Shown piece after piece: positions 54,240 through 62,128 of a stretch of DNA of 64,000 nucleotides. Location: positions 3,547,085-3,611,084 of the forward strand of contig NZ_CP049780.1 in the NCBI RefSeq assembly GCF_011193355.1, read 5' to 3'. The DNA comes from Streptomyces sp. JB150 (GTDB lineage Bacteria > Actinomycetota > Actinomycetes > Streptomycetales > Streptomycetaceae). A model generated the notes under the pieces. That model worked only from the letters and a program-made list of their open reading frames with translations, had not been told where the DNA came from and did not search any database. How positions within the stretch are numbered: position 1 is the stretch's first letter; the number at the start of each line of letters is the position of its first letter. The translations under genes were made by a program, and so were the position numbers.

Positions 54240-54500
54240 TGGGTGCGGGGAGGTTCACGGGCCAGGAGGGCCGTACGCGGCGCAGGCGGGGTGGCTCACA
54301 AGCCGGGCGGAGCCATACGCGCGGGCGAGGCGGGGCGGTTCACAGACCCGGCGGAGCGATACGCGGGGCCGGGCAGGGCGGTTCGCAGGCCCCGGCGGAG
54401 CCATGCGCGGGCAAGGCGGGGCACTTCTCGGGCCCGGCGGGGCCACACGCGGGGCGGGTGGCGTGATCCGCGAGGGCCGGGCGGCTAGGGGGTCGGGCAA
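54240..54500. repeat. Degenerate tandem repeats, period 41-44 bp, between purD and dnaX
   Basis: About six units marked by GG(T/C)TCAC at 54252, 54293, 54337 and the variant GGTTCGC at 54380, each followed by a G/C-rich CCGGGCGGAGCCATACGCG-like block. It fills most of the 460-bp gap upstream of purD, downstream of dnaX. Both strands are open in places, but no ribosome site or conserved product is seen. Confidence 0.55.
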
Positions 54501-54572
54501 GCGACGCGCAGGTGATCCGCGCGGGCCGGGACCGTCTCGGGCACCCGGGTCGCGCGGCCCACCGGATCACGG

Positions 54573-56930
54573 TTACTCGTTGGTGAACTCCTCGACCACC
54601 GTCGCTCCCAGCTCCCGCATGATCAGCTCCTGGCCGGAGAGGGCCGACTCGTCGAGGTCCGGGTCGTCGTCCTCGGGGATGTCGTCCTCGGGGGCGACCG
54701 GGACGGGGGCCGGGTCCCGGCTGGGCGGCGGGGGCACGGGGGCCGGGGCCGCGGTGGGCGTGGGAGCGGCGGGGGCGGCGGCCGAGGTCGCGGTGGCCTG
54801 CAGGGCGGGGGAAGCCGCGGAAGCCGGGGAGGCGGGCTGGGACGGGCGCTGCGCCGTCGCCGTACCACCGCCGCCGCCGTAACCACCGCCCGCTGCTGCG
54901 CCGTAACCGCCGGCGGTGGCACCGCCGTAGCCGCCGGAGGGCGCGCCGCCGGTGCCGGAGACGCCGCCTCCGCCGTAGCCGCCGCCGGGGCCGCCGCCCG
55001 AGGGTGCGGAGCCGCCGGACGGGTCGACGATCGCGTCGATCTTCCACTGCACGTTGAACTGCTCGGCCAGCGCCTGCCGCAGTACGTCCTCGCTGCCGCT
55101 GCTCGCGAAGTTGTCACGGGCGCCCGCGTTGACGAAGCCCAGCTGGAGGGTGGTGCCGTCGAAGCCGGTCACCTGGGCGTTCTGGCTGAGCAGGATCCAG
55201 GTGAAGCGGCGGCGGTTCTTCACCGCCTCCAGGATGTCCGGCCAGAGGGCACGCGGGTCGAGACCGCCGACCGGGGCGGCCTGGAGGGGGGCCGAGGGGG
55301 CGGCGGCGGACGGGGCGGGTGCCTGGGCGCCGGGCGCGCTCGGGGTGTGGGCCGCCGGGGGGCGGCCGGGCCCGCTGCCCGGGGCGGTGGCGGTGGGCCA
55401 GCCGCCGGGGCGGCGACCGGCACCGGCGCCGGCGGGTGTGGCGGTGGGCCAGGCGCCGGGGGCCGGGGCGGCGGGCGCGGCCGCCGGCTGGGCGGGTGCG
55501 GCGGCGGCCGGGGCCTCGGGCTGCGGTGCGCTGGGGGCGGGGGTGCCGGCGGGCGCGGGCGCGGGTGCCGGGGCGGCCTGGACGGGAGATGCGGGCTGAG
55601 CGGGGGCCGGAGCGGCGGCGGGAGCCGTGGGTGCGCCGGAGCCCCGTACGGCGGCGCGGGCCGCGGCGGCCCCGCCCCCCGGAGGAACCGCACCGGCGGC
55701 CCCGGCGGCGGCGTGGGCGTCCGGCCCCGGCGCGTACCCCATGGGAGGCGTGCCGGCGCCCGCCGAGAAGTTCACGCCGCGCTCCAGGCGGTCCAGGCGG
55801 GCCATGACGGACCGCTCGTCGCCGTACGCGGCGGGAAGCAGGACGCGGGCGCAGATCAGCTCCAGCTGCAGGCGCGGGGAGGTGGCGCCGCGCATCTCGG
55901 TCAGGCCCTCGTTGACGAGGTCGGCGGCGCGGCTCAGCTCGGCCGCGCCGAAGACGCCGGCCTGGGCCTGCATCCGCTCCAGGACGTCGGCGGGGGCGTC
56001 GATGAGCCCCTTCTCGACGGCGTCCGGCACGGCGGCGAGGATGACGAGGTCGCGCAGCCGCTCCAGCAGGTCGGCGACGAACCGGCGGGGGTCGTTGCCG
56101 CCCTCGATGACCCGGTCCACGACCTCGAAGGCGGCGGCGCCGTCACCGGTGGCGAAGGCCTCGACGACGGAGTCGAGGAGCGAGCCGTCGGTGTAGCCGA
56201 GGAGGGAGGTGGCCATGGCGTACGTCACACCCTCCTCCCCCGCGCCGGCGAGCAGCTGGTCCATGACGGACATCGAGTCACGCACGGACCCGCCGCCGGC
56301 CCGGACGACCAGGGGAAGGACGCCGTCCTCGACGGGGATGTCCTCCTTCCGGCACACCTCGGCGAGGTAGTCCCGGAGCGTGCCCGGCGGGACGAGCCGG
56401 AACGGGTAGTGGTGGGTCCGCGAGCGGATGGTCCCGATGACCTTCTCGGGCTCGGTCGTGGCGAAGATGAACTTGAGGTGCTCCGGCGGCTCCTCGACGA
56501 CCTTCAGCAGGGCGTTGAAGCCGGCCGACGTGACCATGTGGGCCTCGTCGATGATGTAGATCTTGTACCGGCTGGAGGCGGGGCCGAAGAAGGCCTTCTC
56601 GCGCAGCTCACGGGCGTCGTCCACACCACCGTGGGAGGCTGCGTCGATCTCGATGACGTCGATCGAACCCGGCCCGTTCCTGGCCAGGTCGCGGCACGAC
56701 TGGCACTCCCCGCAGGGGGTGGGAGTGGGACCCTGCTCACAGTTCAGACAGCGGGCGAGGATGCGTGCGCTGGTGGTCTTGCCGCAGCCACGCGGACCGC
56801 TGAACAGGTACGCGTGATTGACCCGGTTGTTCCGCAGCGCCTGCTGCAACGGGTCGGTGACATGCTCCTGCCCGATGACCTCGGCGAACGACTCCGGGCG
56901 ATAGCGGCGGTACAGCGCGAGAGACGACAC
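54573..56930 (-). CDS. dnaX: DNA polymerase III subunits gamma and tau
   Basis: 785 residues. N-terminal AAA+ clamp-loader: ALYRRYRPESFAEVIGQEHV, Walker A FSGPRGCGKTTSARI, a zinc-binding Cys group (CLNCEQ, CGECQSC), and Walker B YIIDEAHMVTSAGFNALLK. A long Ala/Pro-rich middle (about 440-630) and a C-terminal region with Gly/Tyr/Ala repeats. The protein length and tau-type ending are as expected. GTG 56930 is chosen because the family N-terminus follows; upstream sequence is the SRP RNA region. A TATAAC lies nine bases before it. Confidence 0.96.
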   Translation of the reverse strand: MSSLALYRRYRPESFAEVIGQEHVTDPLQQALRNNRVNHAYLFSGPRGCGKTTSARILARCLNCEQGPTPTPCGECQSCRDLARNGPGSIDVIEIDAASHGGVDDARELREKAFFGPASSRYKIYIIDEAHMVTSAGFNALLKVVEEPPEHLKFIFATTEPEKVIGTIRSRTHHYPFRLVPPGTLRDYLAEVCRKEDIPVEDGVLPLVVRAGGGSVRDSMSVMDQLLAGAGEEGVTYAMATSLLGYTDGSLLDSVVEAFATGDGAAAFEVVDRVIEGGNDPRRFVADLLERLRDLVILAAVPDAVEKGLIDAPADVLERMQAQAGVFGAAELSRAADLVNEGLTEMRGATSPRLQLELICARVLLPAAYGDERSVMARLDRLERGVNFSAGAGTPPMGYAPGPDAHAAAGAAGAVPPGGGAAAARAAVRGSGAPTAPAAAPAPAQPASPVQAAPAPAPAPAGTPAPSAPQPEAPAAAAPAQPAAAPAAPAPGAWPTATPAGAGAGRRPGGWPTATAPGSGPGRPPAAHTPSAPGAQAPAPSAAAPSAPLQAAPVGGLDPRALWPDILEAVKNRRRFTWILLSQNAQVTGFDGTTLQLGFVNAGARDNFASSGSEDVLRQALAEQFNVQWKIDAIVDPSGGSAPSGGGPGGGYGGGGVSGTGGAPSGGYGGATAGGYGAAAGGGYGGGGGTATAQRPSQPASPASAASPALQATATSAAAPAAPTPTAAPAPVPPPPSRDPAPVPVAPEDDIPEDDDPDLDESALSGQELIMRELGATVVEEFTNE

Positions 56931-56939
56931 GCATACGAG

Positions 56940-56945
56940 GTTATA
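56940..56945 (-). promoter_or_regulatory. -10 element of dnaX, near-leaderless
   Basis: TATAAC on the minus strand ends nine bases before GTG 56930, so the transcript would begin within a couple of bases of the start codon. No ribosome site is visible. No clear -35 is seen. Confidence 0.5.
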
Positions 56946-57079
56946 GGCGCCCACTGACAACCGGATCCGCCCCGAGATCGCCGACAGCGGGCTCGGGAGA
57001 TCGCCGGCACCGGCCTCAAAGATCACCGGCAGTGCTCTCGCGAGATCGCCGATCACGGCCGCAACACGCCCGGCAACGC

Positions 57080-57180
57080 AAGCGCCCCCCACGCACCCGC
57101 CAGAGCCGACCTACCCTTGCTGCCTTCCGGCCCTGGGGGAGTTCAGTCAGATAGCGCCGCGTGAGGGGCTGCGCCCAGGC
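57080..57180 (-). ncRNA. ffs: Small bacterial signal recognition particle RNA (4.5S type)
   Basis: On the minus strand the conserved apical hairpin CAGGGCCGGAAGGCAGCAAG is present. Flanking strands GCCCCTCACGC and GCGTGGGGGGC can pair to form the stem. The RNA is about 100 nt; ends approximate. It binds Ffh to target nascent membrane proteins. Located 150 bp upstream of dnaX on the same strand. Confidence 0.93.
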
Positions 57181-57245
57181 TACCTGATCCCGGGGGCGGG
57201 GAACGAGTTCGCGAGCACCCTTCTCGGTCATGTAATGTTTCCGGC

Positions 57246-57330
57246 GGAGGATTCGCCTAGAGGCCTAGGGCGCACGCTTGGAAAGCGTGTTGGGGGCAAC
57301 CCCTCACGAGTTCGAATCTCGTATCCTCCG
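57246..57330 (+). tRNA. tRNA-Ser (GGA)
   Basis: 85 nt, class II. Anticodon loop TTGGAAA, extended variable arm TTGGGGGCAACCCCT, T-loop TTCGAAT. CCA not encoded. Confidence 0.97.
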
Positions 57331-57350
57331 CCTCCGCCCGCCAGGGCAGT

Positions 57351-57386
57351 CGAGGGCCCCGACCGGTTCGCCGGTCGGGGCCCTCG
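57351..57386. terminator. Terminator between tRNA-Ser and the HTH-solenoid gene
   Basis: CGAGGGCCCCGACCGG, loop TTCG, CCGGTCGGGGCCCTCG: a perfect 16-bp stem. It can serve both converging transcripts. Confidence 0.9.
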
Positions 57387-57398
57387 TCGTGTGGCGTC

Positions 57399-59759
57399 TC
57401 ACAGGTCGGCCTCGGCGCTCCCGCCCGTCTGGGCGCGCCGGTCGCGGCGTCGGGGGCGAGGGCGGTCGGAGACCCAGAAGGCCCGGGACATGACCTTCTG
57501 CTCGTGCTTGGTCCGCTCCCGCGTCAGGTGGTCCTTGAACTGCCGCCCATGGGCCTTCAGGGCCTCGGTGACGAGCAGGTCGGCGAGTGCGCCGAGACCC
57601 GCCGCCTGCAGGGCTCCGACCAGGGCCGCCTGATCGGCGCAGGAGCGGGCGCGGACCATGTGGTGAAGGATCCGTCGCTGCACGCGCTCCGCGCGCGGAC
57701 CCACGCCGCTCGTCGAGCCGAGCCGCTTGACCAGCAGGGCCACGTCGACCACCGGACCATGGAGGTACCTGTCGGTGATCACCGCGTCGAGCTGGCTCGT
57801 CAGCGAGGCCGACTCCAGGGCCAGCATCAGGTGGGCCAGGGTCGGCACCTCCATGGTGCTCGCGTGCCGGCACAGGACGTCCCGGCCGGCACAGCGCGAA
57901 CCGGCTTCGGCCAGGGCGGCGAGGAAGAGGCCCGCCTGTCCCGCCAGCTCGTCGTGGACCGCGCACCGGAAGACCGCCTCGGCGGGCGCGTCCAGCCCGT
58001 GGTGCTCCAGCCAGGTCAGCAGTGCGGCGCACTCGGCCGGCGTGAGGATCCTGGCCGCGGTCCGCATGACCGACTCCAGGCCCGGTGCCATACCGCCCAG
58101 CAGGTCCAGCAGCTGCTCGATCTGGTCCACCGGTCGCGACCGCACGGTCAGGACCAGCAGGTTCGCCGCGAACTGATGGCGTCCCGCCATGTGCAGCTCG
58201 CTGATCAGGACGGCGACGTCGTCGACGGGACGGCACCTCCCCGCGCGGGACAGCACCGACCAGGCCCGTCCGTCCCGCAGGGCCTGGACGAGCGGGATGA
58301 GATGGCCGATGCTGCGGTCCTGGGTCAGGGCGAAGACCGTCTCGGCGTCCCGCTCCAGGCCGTGGTGGCTCAGCGCGCGCAGGAACTCGGCCACGTCGGA
58401 CGCGGACCGCCCGGCCGCCACCGCCCGCTGCAGGACGTCCGCGTACCGGGACAGCCGCACCTCGCGCAGGGTGAGGCGCAGCGTCACCAGGTCGGGCACC
58501 GGTCGCTGGGCGGCTGCCGCCGACATCGCGGTGACCACCGCGCCGTCGAGTTCGCCGCCCGCCAGGGTGAGGGTCACGGACACCAGGTCGGGCACCGAAC
58601 GGACCACGGCCGCCGCACCCAGCAGACCCTCCGCGTGCTCCGGGAGCCCGGCCCGGTGCAGCGCGAGGGCGAAGTCGGCCAGGTCCTCGGGCTGGTGGAA
58701 CCGCACCGACGCCTGGACCAGGATCACCACGTATTCCTCCAGGCCGTCCCGGAACAGTTCCCGGGCCAGGGCACTGGTGTCGTCGACCGAGCGGACCATC
58801 AGCAGGGCGGGCAGCGCGGTCTGGGCGTGCGTGTCGAAGCCCGCCCGCCGCAGCGCGGACAGGAGCCCCGCCACCTCCTCGACGGTGCGCGACTGGCCGG
58901 CCGACCGCACGAGCTCGCTCGCCATGGCCTTCCGGGTACGCAGTTCCAGATCCCCGACGGCCCGCACCAGCTCGGGCACCGAGGACCTGCGGTCGGCCTC
59001 CTCCAGCATCGCCACGATGGAGGGGCGCTCGTCGTCGTCCTGCTCGCCCCCGCCCAGTGCCTGAAGGGTCTCGAGCCTGCTCTCCAGCCGGTGGCACCGG
59101 TCCTCGGCGGCGATCAGTTCCGCGCGGGTGACCGCCAGTGCCTCCTGCAGGTAGATGACCTGTTCCTGCAGGTCACCGCTTTCCTCCTGAAGCCGCGCGT
59201 ACTCGCCCCGCCACAGCTCCACCTCGCCCCGGTGGGCGAGCCGCTGCTCCTCCAGCTGCGCCTCCAGGTTCCGGCACCGGCCCCGTACCTTCGCCAGGCG
59301 GCCCTCCCGGTCCAGCAGCGCCTCCTGCAGGGCGCGCTGCCGGGTCGTGATGCGGCGGGTCTCCTCGTCGGCCTCGGCCAGCCTGTCCTGGAGGGCCTGC
59401 ATCTCACTGCTGTGCCGGTTGCTCTTCAGCGCCGCCCGGTGCAGCTCCCACAGAGCCGCCTGCGCCTCGGGGGTGAGGGGGGCCCGGGCCTTCTCGACTT
59501 CCTCGATGATCCTGGTGACGAAGTCCCAGGGCGGGACCCGCTCGCCGTTGAGGTAGCGGGTCACCGAGCTGGGATCGATGAACTGCCGTGCCGCGAAGCG
59601 CCGCACGCCGATCCCGAGCACGAGGAAGAGCTGGCGCAGATGCTGCGCCAGCGCCCGCTTCTCCGGGGGCAAGCCGTCCTTCAGCGGGGCCAGCCTCACC
59701 GGCCGGGCCGGGGCGGCCGTGGCCACCTCGCCAGGGGTGGGCGCCTGTCCGTCGTACAT
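57399..59759 (-). CDS. HTH / coiled-coil / alpha-solenoid protein of unknown function
   Basis: 786 residues. After a short N-terminal tail there is a helix-turn-helix (LAQHLRQLFLVLGIGVRRFA, then DPSSVTRYLNGERVPPWDF) at about 35-85. A coiled-coil runs from about 105 to 235. The C-terminal ~500 residues are about a dozen helical units of 32-34 residues (for example VPDLVTLRLTLREVRLSRYA, ASDVAEFLRALSHHGL, VDDVAVLISELHMAGRH), alpha-solenoid-like, PPR/TPR-like in period. ATG 59759 is chosen because sequence upstream is low-complexity. A dyad operator lies between it and a 53-residue divergent membrane peptide. The family is not recognised. Confidence 0.82.
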   Translation of the reverse strand: MYDGQAPTPGEVATAAPARPVRLAPLKDGLPPEKRALAQHLRQLFLVLGIGVRRFAARQFIDPSSVTRYLNGERVPPWDFVTRIIEEVEKARAPLTPEAQAALWELHRAALKSNRHSSEMQALQDRLAEADEETRRITTRQRALQEALLDREGRLAKVRGRCRNLEAQLEEQRLAHRGEVELWRGEYARLQEESGDLQEQVIYLQEALAVTRAELIAAEDRCHRLESRLETLQALGGGEQDDDERPSIVAMLEEADRRSSVPELVRAVGDLELRTRKAMASELVRSAGQSRTVEEVAGLLSALRRAGFDTHAQTALPALLMVRSVDDTSALARELFRDGLEEYVVILVQASVRFHQPEDLADFALALHRAGLPEHAEGLLGAAAVVRSVPDLVSVTLTLAGGELDGAVVTAMSAAAAQRPVPDLVTLRLTLREVRLSRYADVLQRAVAAGRSASDVAEFLRALSHHGLERDAETVFALTQDRSIGHLIPLVQALRDGRAWSVLSRAGRCRPVDDVAVLISELHMAGRHQFAANLLVLTVRSRPVDQIEQLLDLLGGMAPGLESVMRTAARILTPAECAALLTWLEHHGLDAPAEAVFRCAVHDELAGQAGLFLAALAEAGSRCAGRDVLCRHASTMEVPTLAHLMLALESASLTSQLDAVITDRYLHGPVVDVALLVKRLGSTSGVGPRAERVQRRILHHMVRARSCADQAALVGALQAAGLGALADLLVTEALKAHGRQFKDHLTRERTKHEQKVMSRAFWVSDRPRPRRRDRRAQTGGSAEADL

Positions 59760-59795
59760 CCGGCCAGTATCGCCGCGGTCCAACTCGCCTGTGGT

Positions 59796-59858
59796 GGCAA
59801 TGGTGTTGCCGTCCGGAACGGCAACACCCCCGAGTGCTGCCACTGCGAACGGCAACAC
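59796..59858. promoter_or_regulatory. Operator in the divergent promoter region (11-bp dyad plus third half-site)
   Basis: GGTGTTGCCGT (59802-59812), spacer CCGGA, ACGGCAACACC (59818-59828): a perfect 11-bp inverted repeat. A further GAACGGCAACAC at 59847-59858 repeats the right arm 31 bp away (about three helical turns). GGCAA-TGGTG-TTGCC overlaps on the left. A probable -10 GATACT lies six bases before ATG 59759 on the minus strand. The simplest reading is autoregulation by the HTH protein. Confidence 0.75.
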
Positions 59859-59947
59859 GCGCGGCGCCCTTCGACGCCTTGCCTGCCGTCCGCGTGGGCA
59901 ACGATCGGTCCCACGGTGCACACGCCGATGCGAACGGGAGGAAAACC

Positions 59948-60109
59948 ATGACCATGACCGACGACGCCAGGACCGACGACGCCGGGCGGCCGCCTGCCGC
60001 GCGATCCGCCTTCTGGCACCGTCTCGCCCGTCAGGCGGCTCTCGGCGCCGCCGGTGCGGTCGGTTCAGGGGTGGTGACCCTGCTGGTGTGGTGGCTGCGG
60101 GGCGGCTAG
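59948..60109 (+). CDS. 53-residue single-span membrane peptide
   Basis: Starts MTMTDDARTDDAGRPPAARS, an acidic then Arg-rich N-terminus, and ends with a hydrophobic helix AALGAAGAVGSGVVTLLVWW followed by LRGG. A strong GGGAGG lies six bases before ATG 59948. It is divergent from the HTH-solenoid gene and shares its promoter region. Too short for a family assignment; it could be an anchor, a sensor, a holin-like or toxin-like peptide, or a protein-protein partner. Codon use is Streptomyces-like. Confidence 0.7.
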   Translation: MTMTDDARTDDAGRPPAARSAFWHRLARQAALGAAGAVGSGVVTLLVWWLRGG

Positions 60110-60134
60110 GGCGAGACACCCCCAGGACACGCGG

Positions 60135-60770
60135 TCACGGGATGAGCCGTTGTTCCTTCGCCGTGGCGACCGCCGCCGCGCGGGTGGTGACGCCGAGTTT
60201 GTCGTAGATGCGGCGGAGGTGGGTTTTGACGGTGGCCTCGCTGATGTAGAGGGTGCGGGCGATGTCGCGGTTGGTGAGGCCCTGGACGAGGTGGCCGAGG
60301 ATGTCGCGTTCGCGGGGGGTGAGGGTGGGGCGGGGGGTGCGCAGGTGGGACATGACGCGGGTGGCGACGGGGGGCGAGAGGGCGGTGCGGCCCTGGGCGG
60401 CGGCGTGGATGGCGGTGAAGAGTTCCTCGGGGCGTTCCGCCTTGAGGAGGTAGCCGGTGGCGCCGGCCTCGATGGCGCGGGTGATGTCGGCGTCGGTGTC
60501 GTAGGTGGTGAGGACCAGGACGTGGGGCGCGCGGGTGCCCTCGTCGGCCGTGCGCAGGATGCGGCGGGTGGTTTCCACGCCGTCCATTCCCTCGCCCAGC
60601 TGGAGGTCCATCAGGACGACGTCCGGGGTGAGCTTGCGGGTGAGCGCGATCGCCTCCTCGCCCGTCGCCGCCTCGCCCGCCACCTCGATGTCCGGGGCGC
60701 TCGACAGCAGGGCGCGCAGGCCCGCGCGGACCACCGCGTGGTCGTCGCAGAGGAGGATCCGTACGGTCAT
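60135..60770 (-). CDS. NarL-family response regulator
   Basis: 211 residues. Receiver domain: VRILLCDDHAVVRAGLRALL, phospho-Asp in VVLMDLQLGEGMDG, Thr in VLVLTTYDTDAD, Lys in GYLLKAERPEEL. C-terminal LuxR HTH: LTPRERDILGHLVQGLTNRD, then SEATVKTHLRRIYDKLGV. ATG 60770 overlaps the kinase stop by 4 bp (ATGA). Likely target unknown; the CopC-CopD gene is just upstream of the kinase. Confidence 0.94.
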   Translation of the reverse strand: MTVRILLCDDHAVVRAGLRALLSSAPDIEVAGEAATGEEAIALTRKLTPDVVLMDLQLGEGMDGVETTRRILRTADEGTRAPHVLVLTTYDTDADITRAIEAGATGYLLKAERPEELFTAIHAAAQGRTALSPPVATRVMSHLRTPRPTLTPRERDILGHLVQGLTNRDIARTLYISEATVKTHLRRIYDKLGVTTRAAAVATAKEQRLIP

Positions 60771-62008
60771 CGCGGCTCCGGGGGTGGGGTCGCGGACAGG
60801 GGGATCGCCGCCGACAGGACCGTGCCCTCGCCGGGCGCCGACTCGATCGTCAGGGTGCCGCCCAGCCGGCGCAGGCGGGCGCGGATCGCGGGCAGGCCGT
60901 GGCCCCGGCCGGAACCCTGGGGCGCGGGCGTCCGCGGGTCGAAGCCGCGGCCGTCGTCCGCGACGTCGAGGACGATCTGGTCGTCCAGGCAGGTCAGGGT
61001 GAGGGTCGCCGTGGTCGCCGCCGCGTGTTCCCGTACGTTGGCGAGCGCGCCCTGCGCGATGCGCAGGACGGCCGACTCGACCAGGGCGGGCAGCGGGGCC
61101 GTGGGGGTGCCCTCCGTGTGCAGGCGGACCGCGAGGCCGGCGTCCGACTCGCGCTCCGCGAGCGCCGCCAGGGCCTGTCGGAGTCCGGCTCCGCCCGCCA
61201 GGTCCGCCGGAGCGAGGTCGTGGACGAAGCGGCGGGCCTCCGCGAGGTTGCGTTCGGCGACCGAGGCGGCCGTACGGACGTGGGCGCGGGCCGCGGCCGG
61301 GTCGGTCTCCCAGACGCGGTCGGCCGCCTGGAGCAGCATCCGCTGGCTGGACAGGCCCTGGGCGACGGTGTCGTGGATCTCCCGGGCGAGGCGTTCGCGT
61401 TCGGCCAGCATGCCCTCGCGGCGCTCGGTGGCGGCGAGGACGCGGCGGGTGCGGACCAGGTCGTCGATGAGGGCACGCCGGCGGGCCGACTGGCGTTCCA
61501 TCGTGACGAAGACGGCGGTGGTGATCGCGGCCACGGCCGGGGGCGCGAGCAGCACGTTCGGGTCGGGCCAGCCCGCCAGCCGGAGCTGGGCGGCCACCAC
61601 CAGCGCGGTGAGCACGGCGACCAGGGTGACGGCGGCGCGCGGCGGGAGGGTGCGCAGGCCGGTGTAGAAGAGCGGGACCGCGCACCAGGCGAAGCTCGGG
61701 GCGAGGGCCACCAGCGCCGCCCACGCGGCCACGACCGCGCCCAGCCAGATCATCCGCCGCGCGGTGAGCCGGGCGCCGAGCACCGGGCCGAGCACGTACA
61801 GCGCCGCCAGCAGCACCGAGAGGGCGATGATCCACGGGGTGCGCGGCTCGGGGCCGTGGCGGGCGAGGTAGCGGGCCAGGGAGGCGCCGAGCAGGACGAA
61901 GAAGGCGGTGTGCATGACGACCGTGAGGGTCGTGCGGTCGTCCGGTTCGAGCGTTCGCGCGTCGTCCGGTTCGAGCGTTCGGGCGTCGTCGTCCGTCGCG
62001 TGCGCCAT
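60767..62008 (-). CDS. NarL-type histidine kinase
   Basis: 413 residues. About six transmembrane segments at 25-170, then a HisKA_3 helix with phospho-His in RLAREIHDTVAQGLSSQRML, and HATPase_c at about 300-405 (DDGRGFDPRTPA, GHGLPAIRARLRRLGG). The N-terminus DARTLEPD is repeated twice, encoded by a 24-bp direct duplication at 61937-61984. ATG 62008. Paired with the following response regulator. Confidence 0.92.
   Translation of the reverse strand: MAHATDDDARTLEPDDARTLEPDDRTTLTVVMHTAFFVLLGASLARYLARHGPEPRTPWIIALSVLLAALYVLGPVLGARLTARRMIWLGAVVAAWAALVALAPSFAWCAVPLFYTGLRTLPPRAAVTLVAVLTALVVAAQLRLAGWPDPNVLLAPPAVAAITTAVFVTMERQSARRRALIDDLVRTRRVLAATERREGMLAERERLAREIHDTVAQGLSSQRMLLQAADRVWETDPAAARAHVRTAASVAERNLAEARRFVHDLAPADLAGGAGLRQALAALAERESDAGLAVRLHTEGTPTAPLPALVESAVLRIAQGALANVREHAAATTATLTLTCLDDQIVLDVADDGRGFDPRTPAPQGSGRGHGLPAIRARLRRLGGTLTIESAPGEGTVLSAAIPLSATPPPEPR
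61937..61990. repeat. 24-bp tandem duplication in the kinase N-terminus
   Basis: Units 61937-61960 and 61961-61984 (starting GTCGTCCGGTTCGAGCGTTC), with one substitution, plus a partial third. In frame, adding eight residues. Likely a slippage product; number of copies may vary between strains. Confidence 0.9.
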
Positions 62009-62128
62009 GCCTTCCCGCCTCCCTTCTCCTCCGCGCTGAGCTGGGCAAACACCTCCATTGTCGGGCTTGGGCGGCCGTCGTGGGTCAGCCGTTCGGATGA
62101 CGCCGTTCCGGCTGTCGAGCGGTACGGG

